Below are positions 54,601-64,000 of a DNA stretch of 64,000 nt, piece by piece (the first letter of the stretch is position 1; the number at the start of each line of letters is the position of its first letter). Source of the DNA: Leuctra nigra. Taxonomy: Eukaryota; Arthropoda; Insecta; Plecoptera; Leuctridae. The stretch covers positions 28,963,899-29,027,898 of the forward strand of contig OW203769.1 in assembly GCA_934045905.1 (NCBI GenBank), in the 5' to 3' direction. The translations under genes were made by a program, and so were the position numbers. The notes under the pieces were generated by a model. That model was not told where the DNA came from. It did no database searches and was given only the letters and a program-made list of their open reading frames with translations.

Positions 54601-57600
54601 CGTAGGTCAAAAAACGTGCTCTAATAAGGAGAAGAACAAGAAAATATTGTGCTTTGCATCACAGTGTCTGGTTCCTTGTTTAATTTTAATTGAGCGAGCG
54701 TCGCCTTTTGGCACGGACCTCCGTTTTTTTTTGTTTTTTTTTCTGTTAACCGGTACACAGGTCACAATGTTTTTTCGATCGAGCTAAAATTTTGCTCACA
54801 TGTAGAGACAACATTTTCTGTTTGCAGACCATAATTTTTTTAAAATCCATTTATTGGTTTAAATTTAAATAAACATCTCCTGATAGGTTGAAAAATGAAA
54901 ATGGTCTTCGATAAATCTGATCAAACTCATATTTTGGCTCCTACAGGTCAGAGTTTTTCTTTGATCGAGCTGAAATTTTGCACACATGTAAAACCAACCT
55001 TCTCTGTTTGCATACCGTAATTTTTTTGAAATCCATTCATTGGTTAAAATTTAAATAAATATCTCCTGATAGGCTGAAAAATGAAAACGGTCTTCGATAA
55101 TTCTGATCAAACTCATATTTTGCATGATCATTAAGACCAATATTGTCTCTTATTTTACAAAAAATCATCCCAATTACTAAAAAACGTATGAACGTATTGA
55201 GATTTTTAATATCTGTCAGTAATGAAGTATCGAAATGAATGTTTTGCAGTGCCAATTGAATAGACCATTTTAAATATTATCTCGGTGGCTCTGCTTTCTA
55301 AGAAAAATCATATGCAGTTTTATTTCCAGACACCTTAGTCCCTGTTTTACCTATTGTTGAAACAGGGACTAAGGTGTCTGGAAATCAAACTGCATATGAT
55401 TTTTCTTAGAAAGCAGAGCCACCGAGATAATATTTAAAATGGTCTATTGATTCTGATTTTCTTTATGAACCAGGTGCTTAGATGCTATTTTAAAGTTTCG
55501 ATGAAAAGCATGTATTTTTAAGTTGATATCATATTTCAATTCAAGATGGATGTATATGTTTTCTGTGCGTTGTGTACGCATTTCGGGTTCGAGAATTTGC
55601 ACGTTCCCGTGCTCGCTCATCAACGCGTTACACTGAGCGTTTTCCTAGTATATTAATAGGTTTGAAATGTCAATAATTTGTATTTTTGTATGGGTACAGA
55701 ATGAGCATAAAACAATCGATTTTCCATGAATTAATACCTATGTAGGTATATGTACACATACAATGCTGTCAACAAAACTGGTTTTGAAACTGTTCAATTT
55801 CAAAGTGGAGTTTAAAACAAAAGTTAATAAACAACCAAAGATGATGACTGTGATAACAATATGTACACAGGTATGTTTTTTGCAACCCAATTCGTGTTTG
55901 CTTTCGAACAAAGAACACTATTCGACCTGACAATACAGAAAATAAGAATGGACCTTTCACTCGTAAGAGATTACGTACCTACACAAAAGCTATGTACAAT
56001 ATTAGCTCACTGCAACTTGATTCAACCAACACCTCTGCTGTTGACTTCACTAGGAAGTGAAGATTGTGTACCGATGAATCTTTATCTTCTGATGTCAGAG
56101 GTAAACATTTAATCTTATCATTTCCTTCTGTTTGTTCAGGAATTACTTGATTGAAACTGAATCTGATATTATCAGTTTGTGTTCTGAGACAATTGCATCA
56201 CACACAGCAGTTGCATGGCAAGTGGGATATCTTTTTTTAATAGAATTATTCATCCTTTGCTTGGACAAGGTTTAGATGTGATTTTGTCAAGTTATCTGAG
56301 GTGAATGACATGAATCAATACATTAGTGTTTAATTTGAGAACTTGAGTGGTTTCTGGGAGGTGGTTCAGTCAATTGTAGAGCTGACTGAAAAATTACTGA
56401 AGCGAATGAATTAAATCAATAAATTAGTGTGATCTTATGGGGCTTTTGGGTATAATGTATACAGGTTTTTGACCTCTGTGTGGTAAACATTTCTTTTGAA
56501 TTAAACTCAAACTTCAAAACGTAAAATAGAAAAGTAATTCGTGATTTATTTATTAAAAGTGATCCGAAGTGACGAATTTCCAGAGGTCTACAAGTTGACG
56601 ACGTGTCTTAGTAAATTTGAGAGGTGACTGAAAAATTACTGAAGTTAGTGCTTTGACATTCGTATTTTAAAGTTTCGAGTTGTATGATGCATATTTGTAA
56701 CTACTATTGGAAAGTAAAAAATTCTAAGATAGAAAGTTACTGCTGAATTATTTCTTAAAGTGATATGAAGTGAATAATTTCCGGGTGATTCATTTACGAT
56801 AACATGCGGTGTCGAAATATTGAAGCGGAGTGAAGCGAGCACCGACCTGATCTGCAGCTGCATCGAGTCCGCTGGTAGTCTCACACAGTCCCACTCGTCA
56901 CTGGCGTCCGGACATTGGTCGATTCCGTCGCACACCGCCCCCCGCGACACACAGCCCCCCGTCGAGCACTTAAACTGCTCCAGCGAGCAATCTGCAAGGA
57001 GGTGAGTCAATGTTAATGTCCGGACAAAGCTTACGACAATACTAACTATAGTTGTGAGGTGGTAACGAAGACTGATGGGTAATGTTGCGGTCGTAGACTA
57101 TTACTAGCGAACCTTTCATGTCAATTCTGTTTATATGATTTCTAGACAAATCTAGAGTAAGAGTTGACTAGAAACATATGACTAGAATTTTAAACAGGGG
57201 AGCTGCTAAATACTAATTCTTAAGAGGCAAACGGAAGCGAACGGGAATCGCACGGTTCATCAGAGCGTTTTTGAAATTTTGTCTTCCCACTTAATAATTT
57301 TAAAAAATCAGATAGTAACGACCCATTACAACGTTATAGACTAAATAATGCCGCACACTGGAGTTCATTATGACCTCTCGTACGACCTCAAAGTGTTAAA
57401 TACGATATTTTTAGTAAAATAATCGTATTTAACACTTTGAGGTCGCACCAGAGGTCATAAAGTACTCCAGTGTGTGGCATTATTTAGTCTTTTAGGCTCT
57501 AATGGGTCGTTACTATCTGATTTTTTAAAATTATTAAGTGGGAAGACAAAATTTCAAAAAACGCTCTGACGAACCGTGCGATTCCCGTTCGCTTCCGTTT

Positions 57601-60406
57601 GCCTCCTAAATGGAGTATTTTCATGGAGCTTCCACTCTAGTGGTGTGCCATGGAATAGAGAAAGATAACGGAAGAGTGAATTAAATGTGGACTGAATCGT
57701 GTCTTAAGCGACTCACCGCAGAGTTTCTCGTCGTCGCCGGCAGCGCACTCCGCCTTTCCGTTGCACCTCCAGGTCAGGGGAATGCACCAGCCCTCGGGAC
57801 ACAAGTACTCGTTGTTCCCACAGGACGCTGCAAGCAGGAACACACAACATCAAGGCTTAGCTGCAGGGTCGACACTCTTTTCACTCAGTTCATATTGAGA
57901 CATCTTATTATTAATCTCCATTTCTACATTAGCTTTACAAACACTAGAAAATCAGTAAAATTGCGTTTCTTTCAATTCTAACAAAACATGATGCCAGATG
58001 TGGGATAATTTACAAGTAAATTAAGAAAATAACCACAATACAGCTATGACATCATTTAATGTTTCGTTTCTCAATAATTAGTTGGGATTTTGGTTACAAT
58101 AATACCCTGTTCACACTGAGGATTCGATCATGGTCTAAAATCTCGATTGCAATCGAAAATGTGTGTGAACTGAACTCAATCGAACTCGATCATGATCCAA
58201 ATCTCGATTGAGTTGTAAGAACGCAATCGAAATCTGAATCATGATCGAACTCATGGTCAAACAAAAGAAATCAATAATTTTAAAAACGAAAACTTACAAA
58301 TACATGCTCTAATTTGCATGTAACGAGCGAGCATTGTAAAGTTTAACTTGAATCTTGCCTCCATTTTAATTTCGATTGTAATTGAACTGGATCATGATCG
58401 AATTCTCAGAAGGGTATAATTCTCTCTTCTTCAACGTTTCACAAACAGTATTTTATTTGAAATATAGAGATTTCAAATAAAATACTGTTTGTGAAACGTT
58501 CAAGAAGAAAGAATTATTGCTATGACATCACTTGTCTACAAGAAAATGCAGCTAAAAACTGTAAGAAGTTGAATTGAATTGGGAACATCGGTAAACCTCG
58601 TAAGTCTGAAACGACCGTGTGATCAGACCTCTACAGACGACCTGTGACTTACTCTGGCAGTTGTACTCGTCCGTGTGATTGGCGCAGTCGGGTTTGCCGT
58701 CGCATTGCCACAGCACCGGGATGCATCGGCCCGACGGACATTGGAACTCGTCGAACTGGCACTGCCACTTCTCTGTAAGCAACCAATACAACACTTCAGC
58801 ACACGTTCTGCAACTAGCCGTATGGTGACGGATGGATGATGATTATAGGGAGATTATGATGAAGAATAAGTATTGACATTAACAGTTCTTTGTTTGGGAT
58901 TTGAAAGAGTGTCAACGATGTATATACTCTCAAAGAATCTCGCCCTGTTTTTACGTACAGACCAAGCTCAAATTCTTAATGCTTCCGGCTGAGATCGTCT
59001 TACATTTTACTAGATTGCAGGGAAACCTGACACAGTACAACAAAATGCTTAATTTAGCGTCGTATTTTATATATGGAGACATGATGTGGTATCAAATACA
59101 ATTAATATCTCTTCATAAAGCCAGAATCTGGTAAAGTATTTCGGCCTTTGACATGGTCGAAAGGATTCAGTGCTGCAGCTACAGCAGTCACGAATCCCAT
59201 ATAGAGCGCAAGAGAATGAAATATGTAACGATGGACGGTGGGAAGGATGCGGTTTTGGCATTAGTTGGAAACCATCACAGCATTTTTCTCTAATGAGGGA
59301 AATCACAAAAAAACTCAGATGGATGTGGAATGCATTTCGGTAATGAGTGCAATGTATAACTTTCAGTGTAGAAATTGTCTCTTTGCATCACAATTATTTT
59401 AGATGTTGGTTCTCAAAGCGTTGGCCCTTATCATTTTATAATTATGTTTGTCATTTATTAAAAACTAAGAAGTAATGAAGATCTGAAAAAATCCATGCCA
59501 ATATAATATGCCAATATGACTGGCTGTGCATAATTAATGAGTCAGTATAGGTATTATAAATTATAATGTATTTATTGCTTTACTCAGGACACTTCTCAAT
59601 AAACCAGGCTGATATAATTTGTGAGGCAATTCACAGAAAATTTAAAAATATACCTACCGATTATTTCAGATAAATTATATTGGCATGGATTTTTTCAGAT
59701 CTTAATTACTTCTTAGTTTTTAATAAATGACAAACATAATTATAAAATGATTTGATCATATTATTAATGGGACAAACACCCATTGAAATTCAATTATTTT
59801 TATTTTTATACAAGATTCTTCGTATAACATGCAATGAATATACTTTGTTTAAATATTCAACTCATTATCTGAAACGAAAGCATCGCTGCACTCTCATCAT
59901 TCTTTTAGTATTAGCAACAATTTCAAATGCAATGTACTCAGTTCATCTAATTTTGTCACCAAGGCACAAATATCTTAAGAACCACTTGAATAATCTTCAT
60001 GATTTTTTAAATTTATTTTATGAACATTGTAATTGAGAATAAAATTTGTCTTTCAAGTTTCTAAATTTCTTTTGGTTCACTTGGATGAACATATTGTAAA
60101 AACATGTTTTAAATCAGACTAATAGTGTCACAGAAAATATTACCAAAACAAGTCAAATGAGAGTTTCTCAAGTCTCACCGCAAGCCTGTTCGTCAGAGGC
60201 GTCGTCGCAGTCCACGATGTCATTACAGACGAGATGTCGCTTGAGGCATTGTCCCGAGGCGCACTGGAAGTTGCCGGGGCAACCGCGCTCCACGCATCCG
60301 GCCTCGTCTGAGCCGTCCGTGCAGTCGCTCACGCTGTCGCACGTCACCGATGAGCTTACGCAGTAGGAGCCGTCGTGGGACGTTCCGTTGATGCACTGGA
60401 ACTGAC
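48643..60406 (-). CDS. Corin-like modular serine protease homolog, 3' part
   Basis: Nine minus-strand exons in frame: 60406-60179, 58772-58653, 57827-57717, 56991-56847, 54333-54089, 52833-52653, 52153-51876, 49891-49746 and 48843-48643 (TAG), about 551 codons. The 5' end lies outside the window. Order: five LDLa repeats (six Cys each, CDxSDE-type calcium sites), an SRCR domain (EWHAVCRDDW...), then a trypsin-like domain after RLVGGDG. LDLa exons are bounded by phase-1 introns, classic shuffling modules. LDLa+SRCR+S1 is the C-terminal layout of Corin; Frizzled domains and the membrane anchor would be upstream. The protease has lost the catalytic His (SSYNC for AAHC) and Ser (NDEGAPL for GDSGGPL) but keeps Asp (NDVALVEL). 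Residue 189 is Ser. It is therefore probably a non-catalytic homolog. Confidence 0.8.
49241..49440. other. Assembly gap (200 N)
   Basis: Exactly 200 unknown bases in the intron between the last two Corin-like exons. The true length is unknown. Confidence 1.
50241..51440 (-). mobile_element. TIR element carrying a kinesin fragment
   Basis: Inverted ends of about 50 bp: CCATGAGGGAAAGAGAATAA...AAATAGGCTCCATTTATTG on the left and the complement of CAATTAATGGAGCCC...TTCCCTCATGG on the right. TA flanks both sides (50239-50240, 51441-51442). The ends resemble the MITE at 5404-5625. Most of the interior is a kinesin-6 coding fragment. It lies in an intron of the Corin-like gene. Confidence 0.55.
50296..51050 (-). 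pseudogene. Kinesin-6 (KIF20/Subito-like) motor fragment
   Basis: Read on the minus strand from about 51039. EKEQVQVYLRLKS is the start of a kinesin motor. After SRGLSNV a frameshift near 50790-50805 leads to YSFTEIFKDSVNQREIFDKC and the P-loop region YGTTYAGKTHTIIGE (canonical GxTxxGKT with Ala for the usual Ser/Gly before GKT). SGIIPQAVNIVCQNIQ follows, then a second shift near 50530 into ELSEEDQKEELLLKNQ. The switch I, switch II and stalk regions are missing. KIF20-type kinesins have an insertion after the P-loop region, which fits the charged tail here. At least two frame breaks and truncation make it non-functional. Confidence 0.75.
52205..52340. repeat. Short foldback element
   Basis: Arms CTTTTCAAAACATTTCACGT...GACCTAATATCT and complement, about 45 bp each, around a 40-bp loop. 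It starts about 50 bp upstream of Corin-like exon 7 (minus strand). Confidence 0.65.
53157..53643. mobile_element. Long foldback element, copy 1
   Basis: Arms of about 180 bp start GAGGCAAACGGAAGCGAGCG and end with the complement. TTAA is on both sides (53153-53156, 53644-53647). The loop (about 53335-53450) is unrelated to the arms. TTAA suggests piggyBac-like targeting, but a TTA/TAA Harbinger site is also possible. Confidence 0.8.
54694..55650 (-). repeat. 930-bp interspersed repeat, minus-strand copy
   Basis: Ends match both ends of 34021-34955 in reverse (GAGCGAGCGTCGCC on the left; TGCTCGCTCATCAACGCGTT and GAGCGTTTTCCTAG on the right). A 186-bp hairpin element (55261-55446) is inserted in it. 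Confidence 0.6.
55261..55446. mobile_element. Near-perfect 186-bp hairpin element
   Basis: TAGACCATTTTAAATATTAT...AGTCCCTGTTT pairs with its complement at the other end over about 87 bp with very few mismatches, around a loop of about 12 bases (TACCTATTGTTG). No coding capacity. Confidence 0.85.
57224..57605. mobile_element. Long foldback element, copy 2
   Basis: Same family as 53157-53643 but with almost no loop: arms of about 180 bp meet at TTTTTAGTAAAATAAT. TTAA on the left, CTAA on the right. It ends about 110 bp downstream of Corin-like exon 3. Confidence 0.8.
58103..58416. mobile_element. PIF/Harbinger-type MITE
   Basis: Ends TACCCTGTTCACACTGAGGA and the complement of TCTCAGAAGGGTA, with TAA on both sides (58100-58102, 58417-58419). 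The interior is rich in ATCGATTG/CATGATC motifs. Confidence 0.7.
58416..58517. repeat. 102-bp hairpin next to the MITE
   Basis: About 48-bp arms (ATAATTCTCTCTTCTTCAAC...TTTATTTGAAAT) pair almost perfectly around ATAGAG. It abuts the right end of the MITE before it. The shape is similar to a microRNA precursor, but no expression evidence is available. Confidence 0.6.
59431..59750. mobile_element. 320-bp MITE with 75-bp inverted ends
   Basis: TCATTTTATAATTATGTTTG...CCATGCCAATATA and exact complement at the right end, nearly perfect over about 75 bp. It lies in the first visible Corin-like intron. Confidence 0.8.
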
Positions 60407-62041
60407 CTGCGGAGGAGATGGCGCGCATTAGGGACAGAAATATTGACGGACATTTTCTCAAGAAAACATCTCTTGAAATAAAGGGTTGTGGTTCGAACTG
60501 GTTTTCGAACCAAACTGGGCCTAAAGGTTCCATTTTTTAAGCCCCAGGTCCGTTTTTTAAACCTACCTATTTCAAATGTTTTTTTTACATTATAACCTGT
60601 TTATCACCTCGTGCTAGTTGCTGTAATCAATTAAATCACTTATCTTGATTGGTCACATCAACACAAGAGGTTCCTGCAGAGAAGAGCCCTTTAGCCATAT
60701 GCACCTCCGGGAAAATGTTAAATTTCTTATGTGAATTTGAACCATTTCTGTTCGTTTTTGTCAATAATTTCGTCGATTAGATATTTGGTAACTTGAAGAG
60801 TATTTCTTCATAAACATTAGAATTTGAATTTAAGTTCCAATTCCCCCCTGGAACCCTAACTTCCCCGCTAGCGGGAAATTCTCCATCGGTTGAGAACCAC
60901 TGTTTTTACACACCAATTTCTTCATGCGGCTGGAATAGCAGAATGTCAATCTTACTAAGTTCTAGTAAACTTAGTGTAACTTCTAAATTCTAAGTGAAAT
61001 TCAGTTATCGGAGCCTTCTAAAGAAATAACATAGAAATCCTGCATCTGCCACCAATTGTAATATCGTAAAATATACTTCGCGTATTATTGTTGTCCAAAC
61101 AAAGATTGTTTATCTCCAAGAATGGGTCTAACACTGGTGGACACAAGCAACATAGACATTCTTATTTGAGTTCTGAATCATACCCCGTGAATACTGTCAT
61201 GCGGAGGGCGGGATTTGTATTGGTCAATGATCCACTGTGCAAGGCCGGCGAATGTAATCATTGATCAGGACTTCCCATGACGGACAGGCACAAAGAGCAG
61301 CCAGGGTCGACCTACGCCCCCCCCCCCCCCTTTCGAAGATTTCACCCCATGACCTCCCTTCATTTGAAACAAAGTCATATTATGGATCTGAAATAAGTAA
61401 GGCTTATTTGTCTACTTGCAGTAACTAGCAACATGAGGTCGTCCATTAATTATGTCACAGTTTTAAGGCCTTCTTCAATTGGCCCTCCCCCCCCCCCCAT
61501 GTCACAGATTGTCACAAAATCTACTACCCCCCTCTGTAATTACGTGGTAAATTGTGGACTCCCCCCCCCTTTAAAAAAATAATTAATACCATATTATTTG
61601 GATTTCTGACCAATGAATTTTGATTTTCCAAACTATTATTTAAAAATCACCATCTACCTGATTATTCAGCCAACTTCAGTATTATTATTATTATTATTGC
61701 AAAACAACTATTCTTACACAGTGTTTTGCTGGTAGTGGGATTAGGGCATGGTACTTAAATCATTTTTTCGGTTTCAAAAATAAAAAAAATATATGGAAAA
61801 TTGAGTTTTGGAAGTGTGACGTCACATAACTACTTACACCCCCTCCCCCCAAATAGCGAACGTAATTTATGGAATTTATCAACCCATCTGGTTGATCAGC
61901 TTGGTTCTACTCGTGCGCAATGCAACGCCATAATTTGGACGAGGTTGATGTTTACATACAAAGCTGGAAACATGTCAGTCAACAATGTTAGAGACCCTTG
62001 TTGCTATGGTAACAAACCTCAATCTTCTTGATCTGAGTTTA
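60407..62041. other. Intron or upstream sequence of the Corin-like gene
   Basis: No further LDLa or Frizzled exon is recognisable. C-runs occur near 61317-61330, 61487-61500 and 61561-61569. Confidence 0.4.
61435..61876. mobile_element. Probable DNA transposon relic with CCATTAATTATGTCAC ends
   Basis: GTCGTCCATTAATTATGTCA on the left and GAACGTAATTTATGGAA on the right are imperfect inverted ends with C-rich sub-terminal runs. Such 'CGTCCATAAATTACGTCAC' ends are widespread in arthropod genomes. Confidence 0.4.
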
Positions 62042-62188
62042 GGGCCAGTCTTTCAATACTCTGCTAACTTTTAAGCTGTTGATTGAGACTGCATTGTCAT
62101 GGCAACAACCAATTGAAAGACAGAGTTTTGTACTAACTAACTGTTAACAGCTCATTGAGACTTTAGCAGAGTATTGAAAGACCGGCCC
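62042..62188. mobile_element. PIF/Harbinger-type MITE
   Basis: 147 bp, ends GGGCCAGTCTTTCAATACTC / complement (26 bp, one mismatch). TTA on both sides (62039-62041, 62189-62191). Confidence 0.8.
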
Positions 62189-62202
62189 TTAATGTATTTT
62201 AA

Positions 62203-62606
62203 ATCCCCATAAAAAACACTCCGTGTAAAAATACCAGCCAAGTCTCTACAACTAAAAAAAATTATGAAATCAAAAAAATTCTGCACTGAAAAGTAGTGAT
62301 ATCAAAAAATGGTCCAAGTCAAAACTTTATTTGAAAATCAAAAAATACTTGGCGCATCGTGTATACATAGTTTAGAAGTATAGACCAGATAGAAAATATA
62401 CATCAAATATACATAATACATGTAGTATACCTATTATGCCCTAAAAAAACGATGCGCCAAGTATTTTTTGATTTTCAAATAAAGTTTTGACTTGGACCAT
62501 TTTTTGATATCACTACTTTTCAGTGCAGAATTTTTTAGATTTCATAATTTTTTTTAGTTGTAGAGACTTGGCTGGTATTTTTACACGGAGTGTTTTTTAT
62601 GGGGAT
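62203..62606. repeat. 404-bp long hairpin, copy B
   Basis: Arms of about 165 bp start ATCCCCATAAAAAACACTCC, matching the hairpin at 10348-10747. The loop (about 62365-62445) differs. Confidence 0.85.
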
Positions 62607-64000
62607 ATCACTCCTTTTTTTAGTTTATTCTTAGAACTTGTGACGTCAATTGAACAATTACTAAATCCATTAAAAATAGTCGCCATTGACAATTTGGTTT
62701 ACTAATGAAAATCTGCGTATGGTACTATATATTTGCTTTAAATGATCTTTCATGAAGAATAGCAAAGGTTTCATTCCTAACAGTTAACCGAGTTCCGAGA
62801 TATGGCAACACTTCGGTTTTCAAAATGGCTGCTGAACTTACTGCACTGCCACAAAGAATGTATATCTATAAATGATGTGTATCATTTTAAGTTTTCTGAA
62901 TATGTATTCATTATATAGGAGGGGATTATAATAATTTTTAAATTTGAATGATGTAATTTCCGGTCTTATAAATAGGAAATTTCTAGTGTGACTGTTCCCA
63001 TTTCATAGAGATGACCTTCCGAATCGTTTGGCGGTAGTTTCATACCGATCAGTTAACCAATTTTCAAGATATGACGTTACTTCCTGTTTCAAAATGGCTG
63101 CTGAAATCACTGACCCCTTGAATTATAATTTAAACATGATTACATTTTATTATAAGCTGTCTCAAATAGTATATTTATTGTATCAAAATGTAAATTTGTG
63201 AGATTTTTAAAATGTGTGACGTCATTTCCGGTTTTGGTATGGGAAACTGCAAATATTATTGATGATAATACATAAAGTTGACCGTCTAAATTGTTTAGCG
63301 CTGGTTTCGTTCAAATCTATTTAGCCGTTATTGACATATGATGTCACTTCCGGTTTCAAAATGGCGGCTTCCGGTTGGTTTTATAATAAGTCAAATGAGA
63401 TATCAAAAGTACATACGTTACATAAATAACAAAATAATCGGATCAAATTTGTTGCCGAAATGCCAATCGATGTATTTCAAATTTCATGACGTCATTTCCG
63501 GTTTCGTTAACATAAATTTTAGTATGTTGCTATTGATAATCCATATAGTTTACCGTCTGAATCGTTTGGCGCAAATTTCGTTCCGATCGGTATAGCCGTT
63601 GTCGAGATATGACGTCACTTCCGGTTTCAAAAGGGCGGCACAAAAAATTAATGGGGTGAAGGTTAAATCAGACGCCAAAAGTGCACACGTGGTAAAAATG
63701 TGAGATCAATCGGTTCAGCCGTTTAGGCTGTGGCCATGTTACCGGATTTGAATTCCAGGAGACTACTACTACTACTACTGAGATTATTATTATTATGAAA
63801 ACCGCCCTAAAACACTGTTTTCACGGCCCTCTAGCGCGCAAAGGGCGTAACCTATTGTTCCCAAATTTGGTATATGTTGTAGGGTGGGCCATAGCTCGAA
63901 ATTAAGATATATCGCAACAATGTGAGATTTTCCAATTTTAGGATCCAGTAGGCCGAAAATGCCACTTTGATGCTTACAGTAAAAGTGGGTTTGCTCCAGC
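62203..64000 (-). repeat. Composite interspersed repeat, copy B (runs to window edge)
   Basis: Reverse-orientation relative of 9604-10747: a 404-bp hairpin (62203-62606), then a longer array of degenerate 'TGACGTCAYTTCCGGTTTC / AATGGCGGC' units (about 62640-63680), then the head (63810-64000). Copy B has more tandem units than copy A. Confidence 0.65.

Overview
This is nuclear DNA from an insect. It is AT-rich with scattered GC-rich islands. Genes are split by canonical GT-AG introns, protein families are animal ones, and much of the sequence is decayed or non-autonomous transposable elements. The mix of hAT, Harbinger-like and Tc1/mariner-like MITEs, CR1/L2- and Jockey-like LINEs and foldback elements suits a large hemipteran genome such as a planthopper or leafhopper. 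The order is a guess. One 200-base N gap (49241-49440) marks an assembly join.

Layout. 1-22 kb: no gene I can name. It holds paired hAT MITEs with perfect 8-bp target duplications, a cluster of related TA-flanked MITEs, a composite repeat ending in a 400-bp hairpin, GC-rich islands (one with three CCAAT boxes), and a 4-kb satellite of 99-bp units with higher-order structure. 22.7-27.3 kb, minus strand: four-exon membrin/GOSR2, a Golgi Qb-SNARE. 27.7-35.3 kb, plus strand: five-exon FAHD2-type fumarylacetoacetate hydrolase family protein. It is divergent from membrin across about 430 bp that look like a shared promoter. Its introns hold a MITE, an old hAT element with a 5'-truncated LINE inside, a second hAT element and a 930-bp interspersed repeat. 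37.4-45.6 kb, plus strand: three-exon dynactin subunit 3 (p24). Its 6.5-kb first intron contains a minus-strand LINE that was itself split by a 2.2-kb foldback transposon with a 9-bp target duplication. 46-60.4 kb, minus strand: the 3' nine coding exons of a Corin-like modular protein (five LDLa repeats, an SRCR domain and a trypsin-like domain). The protease domain has lost the catalytic His and Ser. Its introns hold a kinesin-6 fragment lying between transposon terminal repeats, and several long hairpin elements. 60.4-64 kb: more elements, including a second, inverted copy of the 9.6-10.7 kb composite repeat.

The genes do not form a pathway. Membrin acts in ER-Golgi vesicle fusion, DCTN3 in dynein transport, FAHD2 is probably a mitochondrial metabolic enzyme, and the Corin-like protein would act at the cell surface or outside the cell. 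DCTN3 and the Corin-like gene converge tail to tail, with candidate poly(A) signals about 120 bp apart. All exon joins given for the three complete genes and for the Corin exons keep frame with GT-AG sites.
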